A stretch of DNA of 64,000 bases from Lithobates sylvaticus (GCA_028564925.1 CM053032.1:122717490-122781489); one strand, 5' to 3'. Shown: positions 47,082 through 59,129, counted from the first letter of the stretch. Notes: generated from the letters alone by a model not told the origin. Translations and numbers: made by a program.

Positions 47082-47283
47082 TATCTTCGGCCATTCTCGG
47101 CTATTTCCGGCCGAAAATTTTCGGCTTTTGAACATAGCTGAGAACGGCTGAAGACACCCAAAAGCCGCCAAGAACGGCAGAAGAGGTTACAAACGGCGGG
47201 GGATTGGCGTATAACACGCACCCCCGATTTTCCCCTCATTTTAAGGGGAAAAAAGTGCATGTTATACGCCGATAAATACGGTA

Positions 47284-47548
47284 GTTAGTTACATAGTTAG
47301 TTAGGTTGGAAAAAGACACAAGTCCATCCAGTCCAACCACAAATAAAAAATATATATATCATTCAATCCCATATAACCCATTCTATACCCACAGTTGATC
47401 CAGAGGAAGGCAAAAAAAAACCAGCAGCGCCTGCTCCAATTTGCTAAAGTAGGGGAAAAAATTCCTTCCTGATCCCCCGAGAGGCAATCGGATTTTCCCC
47501 GGATCAACTTTACCTATAAATGTTGGTACCCAGTTATATTATGTACAT
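47284..47548 (-). mobile_element. CR1-like LINE tail
   Basis: Reversed tail TTACATAGTTAGTTAGGTTG and CR1 3' untranslated sequence ending in ACCCAGTTATATTATGTACA. The same segment occurs at 38930-38955. Confidence 0.8.
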
Positions 47549-47963
47549 TTTGACTTTTGTGTAGACAGGTGCTTAAGACTGCCTAACCCCCCTGCTGTTA
47601 TTGTAGCTAGTTACACGCCCAGCCATGCCTAACTGTTCAAGCTCTGCTCATTGCCTCAGACTAAAGTATGTTAATATCCCTTAGTTGTCTGTGGGTCCCG
47701 AAGTGTATTTCAAGCCTGCTTCCTGCTCAGTGTCACCATGAAACTGTATTTGCTCCTAGAGTTCCTGTTTGTCTATATTTACGTGGCTATTTGTTAACAA
47801 TTCTCTAATGTGTCTTCACTATCTGTCACTAATATCTGTGTGTTTCAAGGCACACTGGTCGGCTCAAATTGTACCCCCTACTGTTCACTGATCCCAGCGC
47901 CTCAGTGCTCCAAGGGATCTTTCCTTGCCTGTTGGCCAGTTGTGTCTGGTAGCAGCAGTTCTT

Positions 47964-48151
47964 AGAGCTGGATACACATATGCAATTTTTGCTGTTCAGT
48001 TTCCTTTAGATTTACCTTCAGATGTATAGTACAAGGGCCTGCCTGATTGCATACAAGTGGAGAGTATATAGGTCTGGCCTCATATTGTATGGTTTTGGGT
48101 GAGTCTGGAGAAGGGTTTTGCGGGAAGATTGTGTAGGGTGTTTCCAGCTCT
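47964..48151. mobile_element. small Harbinger-like MITE, copy B (diverged)
   Basis: Shares TTTCCTTTAGATTTACCTTC-like and GTACAAGGGCCT blocks with 8175-8355. Terminal repeats are decayed. Confidence 0.6.
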
Positions 48152-49630
48152 TGACTGTTCCAAGGGCCCTCACTTTCAGTTAATACCCATAGGTGTCCTT
48201 CTTGTCCTAGACTCCTTGTGTACCTTAACAAGTTGTCTGTGTCATGCATGCCAGGAAGACCCGCGCCCCAGTGTTGCACTATGCCCCTGTCATTTATGTC
48301 CTGTCTGAAGAGTGTAGGAAGTTTATTTTGTACGGGTGAAGGATAGCCTTGTTTGATTACCGAATTGATAAAGGAGGGAAAAGGGGTGCAGCCTCTTTAA
48401 AGAATTGAGTGTACCCGTTGGCAGGTGGTTTTAAAACTGGGTATTCAGACTATTTCCCATACTTAGGATAAAGAGAGGCTTAATGGAGACTGTCTTTGGA
48501 GCTGGAGGTGGGGTACCTTAAAACACTATGGAACTGGAGATACTCAGGATCACATTGGGAGGTCTTGTGCTATATATCGGGGAAGCGGTTAGGAAAGCCA
48601 ACTTGCTCTGTCCAGCATCCAGGAACTCGGAGAAGTGACTGACTCTTTCTCAGTTGGACAATTTTCACTTTGCAAGGACAGGCAGGTGGGGGTAGTAACC
48701 AGTTTGCCTATGAGTCATAATAGATTGGTGGATGACTAAGTTCCAGGATTGTCAAAATCTAACTAGCACTATTCTCATCCCTAATAGCAGGGATGGAACA
48801 TTGTGCAGATATCACGGTCAATCTGGGTACCATCCTATCAGACTCTACTGTGCTACACCCTGGAGTCCATCTTGTTCTGATGGTTTGAGTCCGGACAGCC
48901 TCAGATGACTGGTACTGATGAGTGCTGGAGAAAGGAAGGTGTTGTGCTATCGGAAAAGGCAACAATGCTGGCACAGGAGGGGGTCGTGTCAAATGGATGC
49001 CGGGGTAGTGGCCCAACCGGTCCTAAACAAAGTTAAAAATACTTGAGACCAGGGTACTGGTGCTGGTATCACATGTCTAATGATGCACTGTTTTCAGCAT
49101 CAGGTTAACAGGTTAAGTTGTACTCAGCAGGGTACACTACCTCGGGGAGTCTATTGTACATCTCCTCTTGCCCCTTGGCATGGATATAGCAGGAACACCG
49201 GGTTGTACCCCGATCACCCCTGAAGAAAGGTTTTATAGCAAACCTGACATCCCCTTACACCTACTGAAACTTCCGTTGGGATTCGGGAAGGAGTTAAAAG
49301 TTGGGTAGTTGGGTAGTTTGGGCAACAGGATTTAGATAGGGCCAGCAGTTTGTGCAAGGTGTGAATAGAAGAGCCCTGCTCAAGGGGTTTATGATCTAAG
49401 GGGAGGAGGGGGGTACAAAAATAATAGCTTCTGGGAATTATCTTATATGGAGCTCGCTGAGGTAACATTTTAGGTGGCTTCCCGGAATAAAAGAGTTTTT
49501 AGGGATCACCTAGTGGTGGACAGGGTAGGAGCTGGCTGGACATATTGGGGTGGGGAGTTCCAGAGGTTCTGGAGTGGTCCTGATGTTAAGCATGGGAGGA
49601 GGTAACAAGGGAGCTGGAAATCAGGATGTC
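48152..49630. other. intergenic, no gene seen
   Basis: About 1.5 kb of mixed composition. Several open frames of 70-105 codons occur on both strands, but none has a recognisable motif or a supporting signal. Confidence 0.45.
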
Positions 49631-50062
49631 TTAAGCCCCATACACACGCGCGGATTATCCGAGGACCAGGTCCGTCAGACCATGTCCATCATACTTTGTC
49701 TGATGTTGGTTTTGCGTACACACGGTCGGACAAAGTTGTCGGAAAATCCGATCATTCTGAACGTGGTGACGTTTGTTGCCTACGACGGGACTACGTAGAG
49801 GCTAGTAGCCAATAGCTTTGGTCTTGTAATGTGATCTGAGCATGCGTAGCACTTTGTCCGGTCGGAATTCGCTACACACGATCGGATTTGGTGTGATCGG
49901 ACTTTGTTGTCAAAAAATCTATCCAGCAGGAGATAGGACTTTGTCCGTCAGACAATCTGATGGAAACTGTCCGATGGTGCCTACACACGGTCTGATTTTC
50001 CGACAACATTGTCAGATAGGACAGAATCCATCGGAAAATCCTACCGTGTGTATGGGGCTTAA
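49631..50062. mobile_element. TTAA-target MITE, copy B
   Basis: The perfect outer ends TTAAGCCCCATACACACG and CGTGTGTATGGGGCTTAA bound a reverse complement of the element at 1238-1668. TTAA is intact on both sides. Confidence 0.92.
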
Positions 50063-50136
50063 GGAGGAGCGAGAGGGGCTGATTTGGGTGCTATCTCAAG
50101 ATCTCAAACTAAGGTTTCTTAATGGGAAAAGTTTAT

Positions 50137-50272
50137 TCAGGATGAAGGATGGTCACGTAAGAGCTCTCAATATAATGTATTTGTATTATCGCATTTCTTT
50201 TTTTTCTCCCTACCTTTTTCTATCCTAGGATTTGCCTTAATAGCTTGATACCATGTGTATGTCAATTGTAAC
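50137..50272. repeat. dispersed repeat, copy B
   Basis: Matches 37512-37653. It ends at GTCAATTGTAAC where the hAT begins, so the hAT inserted into it. Confidence 0.75.
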
Positions 50273-50819
50273 TAGTGATGGAAGAACTTCCGACGTGATG
50301 TTTCGCTAAGGCGATCCGCGAACGTGCCCAAATGTTCGCGAAACGCATGTTTGCGGTGGGCCCCATTGACTTTAATGGCAGGCAAACCTTAAAAACCTCC
50401 AGGTCATATTTTCAGCCACAAAATACTTACTAGCTGTGCACACATAGTCCTACAACATGGACACTGACATACCAGAAGTATTAAGTGAATCTGGGATCGA
50501 CAACGACAAGCATTCTTTTTTTATCTGGGAAATGTTGTCAATTCAAGGCCATGGAGGAGAGGCAAGGTCAGGCCAGGCTATGAAGGGGGTGCAGGAGATG
50601 ATCAGTGCCACAGTCAGGGCAGCGCAGTCCTGTGCCAGTGTCCCAGTGTGCCAACCTGTGCTTGAGCCCCTGACCCCTCCCTCTGCCCGGCCCTTACCCC
50701 CACCTATGCAGGGCTCCACTGCAGTGGTCCGGAGGTGCCAGTCCAGTGCTGATCCTCAGTCATGGTGCTGGCACTGCCTGCTGGTTGGCTTCTTCGCTGC
50801 TATCTCCCTCACTGACACC

Positions 50820-50950
50820 AGCACTGAGATAGAACACTGACACCAGCACCACGATAGAGACTGAGCACTAACACCAGCACCGAGATAGAGAGCACTGACA
50901 CCAGCACCGAGATAGAGAGCACTGACACCAGCACTGACACCAGCAACTCG
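50820..50950. repeat. GACACCAGCACCGAGATAGA tandem repeat
   Basis: Four to five degenerate units of about 30 bp inside the hAT, just downstream of the transposase gene. Confidence 0.85.
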
Positions 50951-51108
50951 CTGCGGGACTCAAAAATATGACACCGCTCAACCTCTTTAAACAGGAGGGT
51001 ACGGGCATATAGTACGTGTGCTTTTTTTGTACAAGTGAGCCAAAGGTAGAAATAAGGTCCGTGTGCTAGATTATATAAATCGTTTATAGAGTTATGCATA
51101 TACATGGT

Positions 51109-53339
51109 CTACTGGTCACATGTGTTGAATTCCTCCGAGATCCATGCCTCATTCATTTTTATAAATGTGAGGTAGTCAACACTGTCGTGAGCTAGGCGAG
51201 TGCGCTTATCGGTCACGATCCCCCCTATTGCGCTGAACGTCCTTTCGGACAGGACACTGGACGAGGGGCAAGCCAGCAGTTCCATTGCAAATGGTGCAAG
51301 CTCTGGCCAGAGGTCAAGCCTGCCCACCCAGTAGTCCAGGGGTTCATCAGTTCTCAGAGCGTCCACATCGGCCGTTAACCCGATGTAGTCGGACACCTGT
51401 CGGTCTAGGCGTTCCCTGATGCTGGATCCGGATGACACCTGTCGATGAGTCGGCTGAAAGAATGATCTCATATCAGAAGTGACCAACACATCTTCAAACC
51501 GCCCTCTTCTTGCAGGCGCTGTTGGATTGGCACCCGCAACTCTTTCTCTGGGAGTGGAAATTCCTCTGCCAGCGCACGCAAAAGCAGAATGCAGAATTTC
51601 TCTAAGCAAGGCCTGTAAGGGCTCCATTCTGACAGCCCTCTGTGATGGTGGTAACATTTCCGCCATTTTGTGTTTGTACCGGGGGTCTAAGTACGTTGCC
51701 ACCCAGTACTGGTCCTTGACCTTTATGCTTTTTATACAGGGGTCCCTGTTAAAACACTGGAGCATTAAGGCCCCCATTTGCACTAAACTGGAAGCGGTGT
51801 GGTGGCCTGGCTCCTGCTCATCATCCAGGATAATGTCGTCCTCCTCGTTCTCCTCCCCCCATCCACGGACAACAACAGGGATCCCAGAAAGGTTTAAAGC
51901 ATGCTCTTCTTGTTCCTCCTCATCCGCCCCGGCACCATCCTCCTCTGACTCCTCTTCAGACTCCTGTTGTTCACTTGTCTCAGATAAAGTAGCCCCCCTG
52001 GGAATTCATCCAGCTTTGCGACTTCCTCATCTTCCTGCTCCTCCACAGCTTGATCAATGACAAAACGCAATGCACGCTCCATAAAGAAGGCTTAAGGTAC
52101 GATGTCACTGATGGCGCCATGGCTGCGACTGACCAGTTTGGTGATCTCATCAAATGGCCGCAGAAGTCTGCATGCGTCGCGCATCAGCAGCCACTGGCGC
52201 AGTGAAAAAAAAAACGCAGAGTTCGTACAGGTAGTCGTTAACTGCACGCTTCTGCTGGAGCAGCCTATCAAGCATATAGAAGGTTGAGTTCCATCGCGTC
52301 TGCAATCACAAATAAGACATCTGACCGGCAGATTGTGTCGCCGCTGAATGTCAGCAAGGCGAGCCATGGCCGTGTAAGATCTTCTGAAATGGGCCGAGAT
52401 TTTCCTTGCCTGCCGCAAGATGTCCTGGACCCCAGGGTATTTGACTACGAATTGCTGCACAACCAAGTTTAAGACGTGTGCCATGCATGGCACGTGTAAT
52501 TTTGCCCTGTTTCAATGCTCTAAGCAGATTGGCACCATTGGCGCACACCACTTTACTAACTGTCAAATTGAGCGGTGTTAGCCACTGATCTGCCTGTGAA
52601 AGCAAAGCTGAAAGGAGTGCAGGGCCAGTGTGTCTCTTGGCTTCCAGGCACAACAGACGCAGCACAGCATGGCAACATCTCACCTGGCATGTCGAATAGG
52701 TTCTGGGGATCTTGGGCAGCGCAGCGGAAGAGATGCTAGCAGCGGAAAAGGAGGAGTCAGCCGAGGAGGAGAGGGAGGATGCAGTAGGAGGAGAAGAAGA
52801 CAGGCCTGCATGCAATCCGTGGCAGTAAAACCATATCTACACGGGTGCCACGGGTTACATGCTTGACAGCCGTCAGAAGGTTCACCCAGTGGGCAGTAAA
52901 AGTTATATACCTTCCCTGCCCATGTAGGCATCAACAGCAGGGACCAACCTCCTTGGGCTGATCTGGGTACTGTCGTCAGACTGCTGAGTGGCGGTTGGTG
53001 CTACCTCCTCTTCCTGATCCAATGCCAAGAATCGGAAATGTCTTGTAAGGATGGATCGGAAAATAATTCCTGTGACTCAAGCGGAGGGTATATGGTGGTA
53101 GTGGTGTTGGTGGTAGTGTCTTTGGGGGTGCACACAGCAGAGAGTGAAGAGGGTGCAGATCGAGAGGATGAGGAGGGTGCAGAAGAGTAAGGCTGAGTGA
53201 GCCATTCAGCCAAGTCTGGTGTGTCCTTTGACGTAATCGAACGCACCTTCTGCAACTTCCCACTTTGGCTCAAGCCTGTTGCTCCTGCCCTACCCCTACC
53301 ACCCCTGCGGAAAGGCCTGCCTCTTCCTCTGCCTGTCAT
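51109..53339 (-). pseudogene. hAT transposase, several frameshifts
   Basis: Cut-and-paste transposase of the hAT superfamily. It begins MTGRGRGRPFRRGGRGRAGA (53339), a basic Arg-Gly start. Further on are VRCCHAVLRLLCLEAKRHTG and LNLTVSKVVCANGANLLRAL (52351-52815 frame), then MPCMAHVLNLVVQQFVVKYP and the LRQARKISAHFRRSYTAMAR block (52092-52493 frame). An acidic linker follows, and last comes a clean 224-codon frame (51109-51783). That frame has KVKDQYWVATYLDPRYKHKM and the hAT dimerisation end LACPSSSVLSERTFSAIGGI. At least four frame breaks occur. No clear BED finger was seen, so part of the N-terminal domain may be lost. Confidence 0.88.
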
Positions 53340-53459
53340 TTTTTAAATGACCCTGTGAAAAAAGTCTCTAGAGAAGTGTAGTATATGTGGAAGAAGATAT
53401 ATAACACCCCGTTCTTAATCTGTCTTTTTGGGGGGCCACTGGTCTATCACACCAGTTAT

Positions 53460-54130
53460 AATACTTTTTTATAATTGCGTTTGTCACTCTTTGTAGTATC
53501 GCTGCAGAACCGCTCAGCAGTCACAATGCTGCACAGTAGAAATGCACTATACTAAGCTTTCTATATTTGAAAGTATTTTATATGTGTATTACACCGCTAT
53601 ATACTGCACACCAAATAGTACACCTATACCAGTCCTTAAAAGGACTTTTGTGGACCTAATAGTAGCTAGCTAGTGAATTACAGACTGTCCCTGCTCCAAA
53701 CACCAAACTGTCCCTACACTGAGAAAAGACAGCTGCAGAATCGGTCAGCACTGCAGTGCACTATAATATGCTTTCTATATTTGAAAGAAAGTATATTATA
53801 AGTGAATTACAACCCTATATACTGTACACCTATACCAGTCCTTAAAAGGACTTTTGTGGACCTAATAGTAGCTAGCTAGTGAATTACAGACTGTCCCTGC
53901 TCCAAACAGCAAACTGTCCCTAGACTCCCTACACTGAGAAAAGAGCTGCAGAATTGGTTAGCACTGCAGTCACTATAATATGCTTTCTATATTTGAAAGA
54001 AAGTATATTATAAGTGTATTACAACCCTATATACTGTACACCTATACCAGTCCTTAAAAGGACTTTTGTGGACCTAATAGTAATAGCTAGTGATTACAGA
54101 CTGACTGCCCCTGCTCCACACAGCGTCCTT
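53460..54130. repeat. about 209-bp tandem array, three copies, in hAT 5' region
   Basis: The phrase AGTCCTTAAAAGGACTTTTG recurs at about 53631, 53837 and 54049. Units also share TGCTTTCTATATTTGAAAG. It lies between the transposase start (53339) and the element end (54397), that is, upstream of the gene. Confidence 0.9.
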
Positions 54131-54405
54131 TCCCTCCACTGACAAAAGACAGAATGTAAAATGGCCGCCAGATCAGGTCTATTTTTTTTTAATAACGTAG
54201 GGGGTATGTCCATGTGCTGAAATGTCTTAATTGGCTGTCCTGTACCCCATGATGGATGTGTCATGGGTCAAAGTTCTTCACAATGTAAACGAATATGGCC
54301 ACCACGAACAGGGCCATAAGTCCGCCGGTTTGGCGAATCGCGAACGAGCAAAGTTCGCCGCAAACCGACCGCCGGGCGAACCGCAAGGCCATCTCTATTT
54401 GCAAC

Positions 54406-54842
54406 TTTACACGGACATGTATGTAAACTATGTGGTTTACAATTTCTTTCCCAGTTATTTAGCATACAAACCCACTGTACTGAAAACTTTTTTTCAGTTT
54501 TGGCAACCCTCCAGGAAATCTTGCACCTGTCCTTGTAGTGCAGGATGAAACATTTCAGAAGACTGTTTAACCTCCAGAGCATGTACTAGTAACACTCCAC
54601 TGTACACCCTATGCTATATTAAATGTTTTTGTTGTGCACATACTTTACCGACATCTCATAGTACATATAGAATTTAGAATAAAATGGCAAAAAAAGTCAA
54701 TGTTTATAATTGCAAACAAACTAGGCCCAAATTGAGCAAGGGCATCAAAAGTATGACATGAATGTGCTTATGAACTAATAAAGGTAAATAACAATAACTG
54801 TAAAAAAAGCCATAAAAAAAAAAAATGTATTAATTAATTAAA
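54406..54842. other. intergenic, no gene seen
   Basis: AT-rich, nothing recognised. Confidence 0.5.
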
Positions 54843-55328
54843 TTAAAGTGGTTGTAAAGGCAGAAGGTTTTTTATTTTAATGCATTAAGATAAAAACCTT
54901 CTGTGTGTAGCAGCCGCTCTCAGCCTCCATATTACTTACCTGAGCCCCACCTCTATCCAGTGATGTGCACGAATGCCTCGGCCATCCGGGACTCCCCTCC
55001 TGATTGGCTGGGACACTGCAACGGCACTATTGGCTCCTGCTGCTGTCAATCAAAGTCAGTTAGCCAATCAGGAGAGAGACGGGCGGGGTTGAACCGCGGC
55101 TCCGTGTCTGAATGGACACAGGGAGCTGCGGCTTGGCTCAGGTGCCCCCATAGCAAGCTGCTTGCTGTGGGGGGCACTCGACAGGAGGGAGGGGCCAGGA
55201 GCACCGAAGAGTGACTTGAGAAAAGGAGGATCTGGGCTGCTCTGTGCAAAACCATTTCACAGAGCGGGGACGTATAACATGTTTGTTATTCTTAAAGGAA
55301 AAAAAAAATTACTTTAGTATCACTTTAA
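54843..55328. mobile_element. TTAAAGTGG MITE, complete
   Basis: The left end is TTAAAGTGGTTGTAAAGGC. The right end, reversed, is TTAAAGTGATACTAAAGT. TTAA lies at both tips. The GC-rich middle has no gene. Confidence 0.7.
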
Positions 55329-55384
55329 AGCAAAGAATGGCAGTGGTGTTGATGTAGGTGACATTATACATACACTACACTACA

Positions 55385-55997
55385 CTACAAGGAGAAAGCA
55401 GATAACATGTGCACCTTTCCTCCTGTCCTTTGTATTGGTGCGTTGAGGCATTGCCAGTCCCTGGATTTGGGTCTATGGCACATGGCATGTGAGCCCTGGA
55501 CATGGAAAGCGTAGGGCTCATGCAACTGGCATTGCACATTTGGAGTTGAGTAGGGATGGTGAAATTGATACTGCTGCTGACAGTAAAATTGGTGGACCAC
55601 TGGTGGTGGTGGAGGTGGTGACAGTTGATTTGCGTATGTAGCAAAGGGAGGGGTTAGGAATGTGGGAATGAAACACTCTGAAAACCTCAATGGTCACAGT
55701 AGATCTAATTTCTAATGGTACTTGCTTGATAACCTTGATCATTGCCTTAGCCAGGTGATATTCATCATCAATGCTCCTTCTTACAACTAATTTGTGTATG
55801 GCCCTCATGGCATCTCCTTCTCCATTTTTGTTAGCCCCGCTGTGCTTTTCTCCTGGGAGGCAGCCTCTGGCTTCAATTCTTAGCTTGGTGCTGGATGGGC
55901 CAGACTGCTCCAACATTTGCACAGGGGAATACTGTGTGGTGACAGTAGAATAAGACACCTCCAAATTTGCATCCGCAGTCTTGGCAAGACATGACAT
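55385..55997 (-). pseudogene. possible Harbinger accessory (MADF/Myb-like) protein, C-terminal part
   Basis: A 160-residue minus-strand frame (55518-55997) includes GEGDAMRAIHKLVVRRSIDD, then DEYHLAKAMIKVIKQVPLEI and VFRVFHSHIP. The DEYHLA..VPLEIR block resembles the short C-terminal BESS-like segment of the MADF/Myb-like proteins that accompany Harbinger transposases. A shift near 55690 leads into PPPPPPVVHQFYCQQQYQFH and a stop at 55385, a proline- and glutamine-rich tail such proteins often have. No transposase is nearby. It could be a relic of a Harbinger transposon or a retired host copy of one. The family call is tentative. Confidence 0.4.
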
Positions 55998-56103
55998 ACA
56001 GACTCTGCTTCCTTTTCTTCCTTCTCATATTCAAATTCACACTAAGTTCTAAAAATAGAAGCAAGCCATATAGTCCTCATAATCTCCGAATTTTTATATA
56101 TAA
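55998..56103. other. upstream flank of the relic
   Basis: The minus strand encodes RRKKRKQSLYV just before the 55997 frame, which may be a basic segment of the same protein. Confidence 0.3.
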
Positions 56104-56940
56104 CAAATGAGTATAAACAGACTTCTGTTTATACAGTGGTCTATAAACAGTGGTCTACCCACTGTGCATTTTGGGAGAGGGTACTTAAGAGACAGACACC
56201 GTGATAGGGTAGGTGTTCCGACCTGATAGCCTTCCTGACCTAAGGTGCGCTACTGCCAGTCAAATTGTCTCGGGCTGGCGGGCTCGAGGCTTCGTTACTA
56301 AAAGGTAGGCCCAGAAGTCCTGGGGCCTACCGATCCAGGGGTGGTCCTGTGCTGTCTTGCCTGCGGGGAGGAGCCAAGCAATTGGAGAAACCAGGGGAGG
56401 ACTTTTCAGAGAGAGGACCGAGCAACAAGACTGGTGCCTCTAGAGAAGCCTTGAGACGCAATTGGAGGACCCCGGGTCATCTATCTCACAGTATCGCAGG
56501 CTCGACTAAAAGAAACTGGTACTGTGTGACTGTTCTTTGATATTGCAAAAGTTGCTGGTTACACAATCCTGTGGCAGAGGATTGTGCAATGGTTCTACTA
56601 ATTCTTCAAGTCTGTGGCAGAGACTATGACCGAGCATCACATCGGCTGCTAGGTCAGTGAGAGATGCCTACCCGGTGGTTGCTGGATCCAGTTGTGGAGC
56701 TGTTTGTCCTCTGCATCAAGAAGTATCCCTGACCCACAATTATAAGGTACCTGAATTCCCCTATCCCTCTACTGAAATGTATTTTCTGTCAATAAAGCAT
56801 TGGAAAAAAGGACTAAGTGTCGGAGCTGAAATCTGTGAGAAATGGGACGTCTATGACGGACACGGTGGAATGGTGAGGTAACGGTAAGCCCAATCAAATA
56901 GCAGCAGCTCCTTCGGGGGTTAGTGCTACATAGGTAAAGG
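56104..56940 (+). other. unidentified unit with AATAAA, possibly a solo LTR
   Basis: Moderately GC-rich block with CTGTGGCAGAG repeated at about 56569 and 56611, and AATAAA near 56791 followed by TGTCGGAGCTG. The shape recalls a long terminal repeat. I see no clear TG...CA ends or target duplication, so this is a guess. The 56265-56540 frame has no family motif. Confidence 0.25.
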
Positions 56941-57179
56941 ATATTCTTAACCTACTTTGCATTTTGAGTTTCTCCTTGAAAAGTTGGCAAAACACTACAT
57001 CATTATCCTAACCCACAAGGCCATTTGGCGAAAGTTATGTCAAATTGTAATGCCAACTCCTACAAAAGAAAAGTGGCAGGAGATTGCTGATGTTTTGGCT
57101 GATTGCTGATGTTTTTGCAAAAATAGCAAAGCTTTCCATAAAACCTTGCTGTCCTCCATCCATGATTCCAAAAGTATCT

Positions 57180-57440
57180 ATTGCTTCTGTCTTCTAATCC
57201 TGTCCCCTGCATTCTGTGTATTAGACACTTCTATCCCCTGCATTCTGTACATTACATACTCCTGTCCCCTGCATTCTGTGCATTATGTACTCCTAGACCC
57301 TGCATTCTGTACATTACATACTCCTGCCCCCTGAATTCTGTGCATTATGCACTCCTGGACCCTGCTCTCTGTGTGTCATGTACTCCTAAACCCAGCACTA
57401 ACTACAGCCCTCTGTGTGTTACATTCTCCTGTGCTCTGCT
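57180..57440. repeat. about 33-bp degenerate minisatellite
   Basis: Units of the form CTCCTGTCCCCTGCATTCTG plus TGCATTATGTA, about seven copies. The plus-strand frames are artefacts (PAFCxLxTP repeats). Confidence 0.85.
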
Positions 57441-57754
57441 TTACACACTCCTGCACTATATACAAAATACTATACTTTATATACTTCTCAAAGTCTTCAT
57501 TATCTCAACAGTTGCTAGTTACTATGCAGTCCCTGACTATTTTAATGAAGTTCTTCTTTAAGGTAGGCTCAAACAAAGCAATCAAAGCATATTTTATAAG
57601 TGCAAGGAAGCCTGGGATTATTTTAACCACATCCCCTAAGCCCCCTAAGCCCCTCCCACTGCTAAGTGATTTGTCACGCCCACACTTTACTTTCTTTTCC
57701 CTCCTCCAGTGTCCCTCATTCTGAAATTCAAATGTTGGGAGGTATGACAATGGA

Positions 57755-58484
57755 ATGCATAGATTAAAGTATTCATGTATTAGAATAGCCCAGTCAGCCT
57801 TACAGAGGATGAGGGATACACGGACCCCCAGTCTGCTGCTGTCAATAGACGCAGAGAAAGCGTTTGACAGGGTAGACTGGGGGTTCCTGTTTAAAACTCT
57901 TGGGAGGATGGGGTTCGGCCCAAAAATTATTCAGAAAATTAAAGTCCTTTATGTCCACCCGAAAGCAAATATAAGAATAAATGGAATCGTCTCTTCTTTG
58001 TTTGAAATGCGCAACGGGACTAGGCAGGGCTGTCCCCTTTCCCCTCTCCTTTTTGTTCTGTCCCTGGAACCTTTGTTGGCTACAATCCGAGGAAACCCAG
58101 ACATAGAAGGATGGCAGCCTTTGCTGATGACGTTCTATTCTATGTAGGATCCCCCCAGAATTCATTGCCTAATCTCCTAAAAACCCTAGCCGACTACGGA
58201 GAAATATCGAATTTTAGAATCAATACTGCTAAAACCTTCATTTTAAATATCAATCTAAATAAGGTTGAGAAGCAGAATTTACAGAAGGTATTTAGCTTTG
58301 TGTGGAAAAAACAGATTAAATACCTGGGAATAGATTTGGCCAATAACATGAGAAAAATTTACAAGATAAACTACCTTCCATTACTAGAGGAAATAAAAAA
58401 AAAATGCCAAGAGTATATGGGCAAGCCCCTGTCGTGGTTAGGTAGGATAAACACGGTAAAAATGATGATATTACCCATTATAAC
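57755..58484 (+). mobile_element. L1-type LINE, reverse-transcriptase fragment
   Basis: Encodes LLLSIDAEKAFDRVDWGFLF (motif A with its catalytic Asp) and FEMRNGTRQGCPLSPLLFVL (motif B). In another frame it has MAAFADDVLFYVGSPQNSLP (motif C, catalytic Asp-Asp intact) and ISNFRINTAKTFILNINLNK. A small deletion and frame change lie near 58100. It ends at KMMILP..T, where the hAT at 58485 inserted. Better preserved in the RT centre than the L1 at 22533, which has lost this part. Confidence 0.88.
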
Positions 58485-59129
58485 TAGGGTTGAGCGAACC
58501 CGAACTGTAAAGTTCGGGTCCGTACCGGACTTTTGGGTGTTCGGGACACGGACCCGAACCCGAACTATTGGCTGTAAGTTCGGGTTCGGGTCCGGTGTTC
58601 GGCGCTGTATTGGCGCCTTTTTAACAGCTGCAGGGCAGTCAATCGACGATCGTTTCACTAGTGTGCCCTTAGAAGCCATCACAGCCATGCCTACTAATGG
58701 CATGGCTGTGATTGGGCAGTGCAGCATGTGACCCAGCCTCTATATATAGTCCAGACACACAGCACACAGCGTCATTCTGCTATAGACAGTTTCCTGTGCT
58801 GCAGAGAGATAGAGGATTTTAGGAGTTAGTGTGCTAAAGTCAGTCAGTCAGTCAGTCCACATTCCTTGAATTTTCTTCTAATTAGTTAGATCAGTGAGCG
58901 ATCTAGATAGCTAGAGTAGGGAGTTTCTTTAATAAGCAAAAGAAAGAGGCAGAGAGAATTATTGAAGAGATTCCTAAATCAATTGTACCCTGGCTGGGGT
59001 GCAGTGCACAGTCTTTTAACAGTGCCATGAGGCCAGTGCCAGACAAAATATAAAAGTTTTACCTGCAAGCTCAGTGCACCATTAGGACCAACACTGCATA
59101 TACTAAGAGATACACCATAGTCTGTGTGT

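Larger units (their letters stand above)
44342..47283. mobile_element. MITE with ACCGTATTTATCGGCG ends, carrying nested insertions
   Basis: The left end is ACCATATTTATCGGTGTATA. The right end, reversed, is TACCGTATTTATCGGCGTAT. Subterminal GGCGTATAACACGCACCCC occurs on both sides. Two later insertions interrupt it: a Harbinger-like MITE at 44363-44612 and a PLE-like unit at 45055-47081. Without them the element is about 660 bp. Internal tandem repeats are its own. Confidence 0.85.
50273..54397 (-). mobile_element. hAT transposon, near full length
   Basis: The ends are TAGTGATGGAAGAACTTC and, reversed, TAGAGATGGCCTTGCGGTTC. The flanks ATTGTAAC (50265-50272) and TTTGCAAC (54398-54405) agree at 6 of 8. 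Both subterminal regions are rich in TTCGC/GCGAA. The 4.1-kb body carries a decayed transposase gene on the minus strand and, between its start and the right end, a tandem array (53460-54130). Confidence 0.85.

Noticed and set aside
48152-49630. Several 70-105-codon frames as a possible host gene
   Set aside because: No motif, splice pattern or codon signal could be seen, and frames occur equally on both strands.
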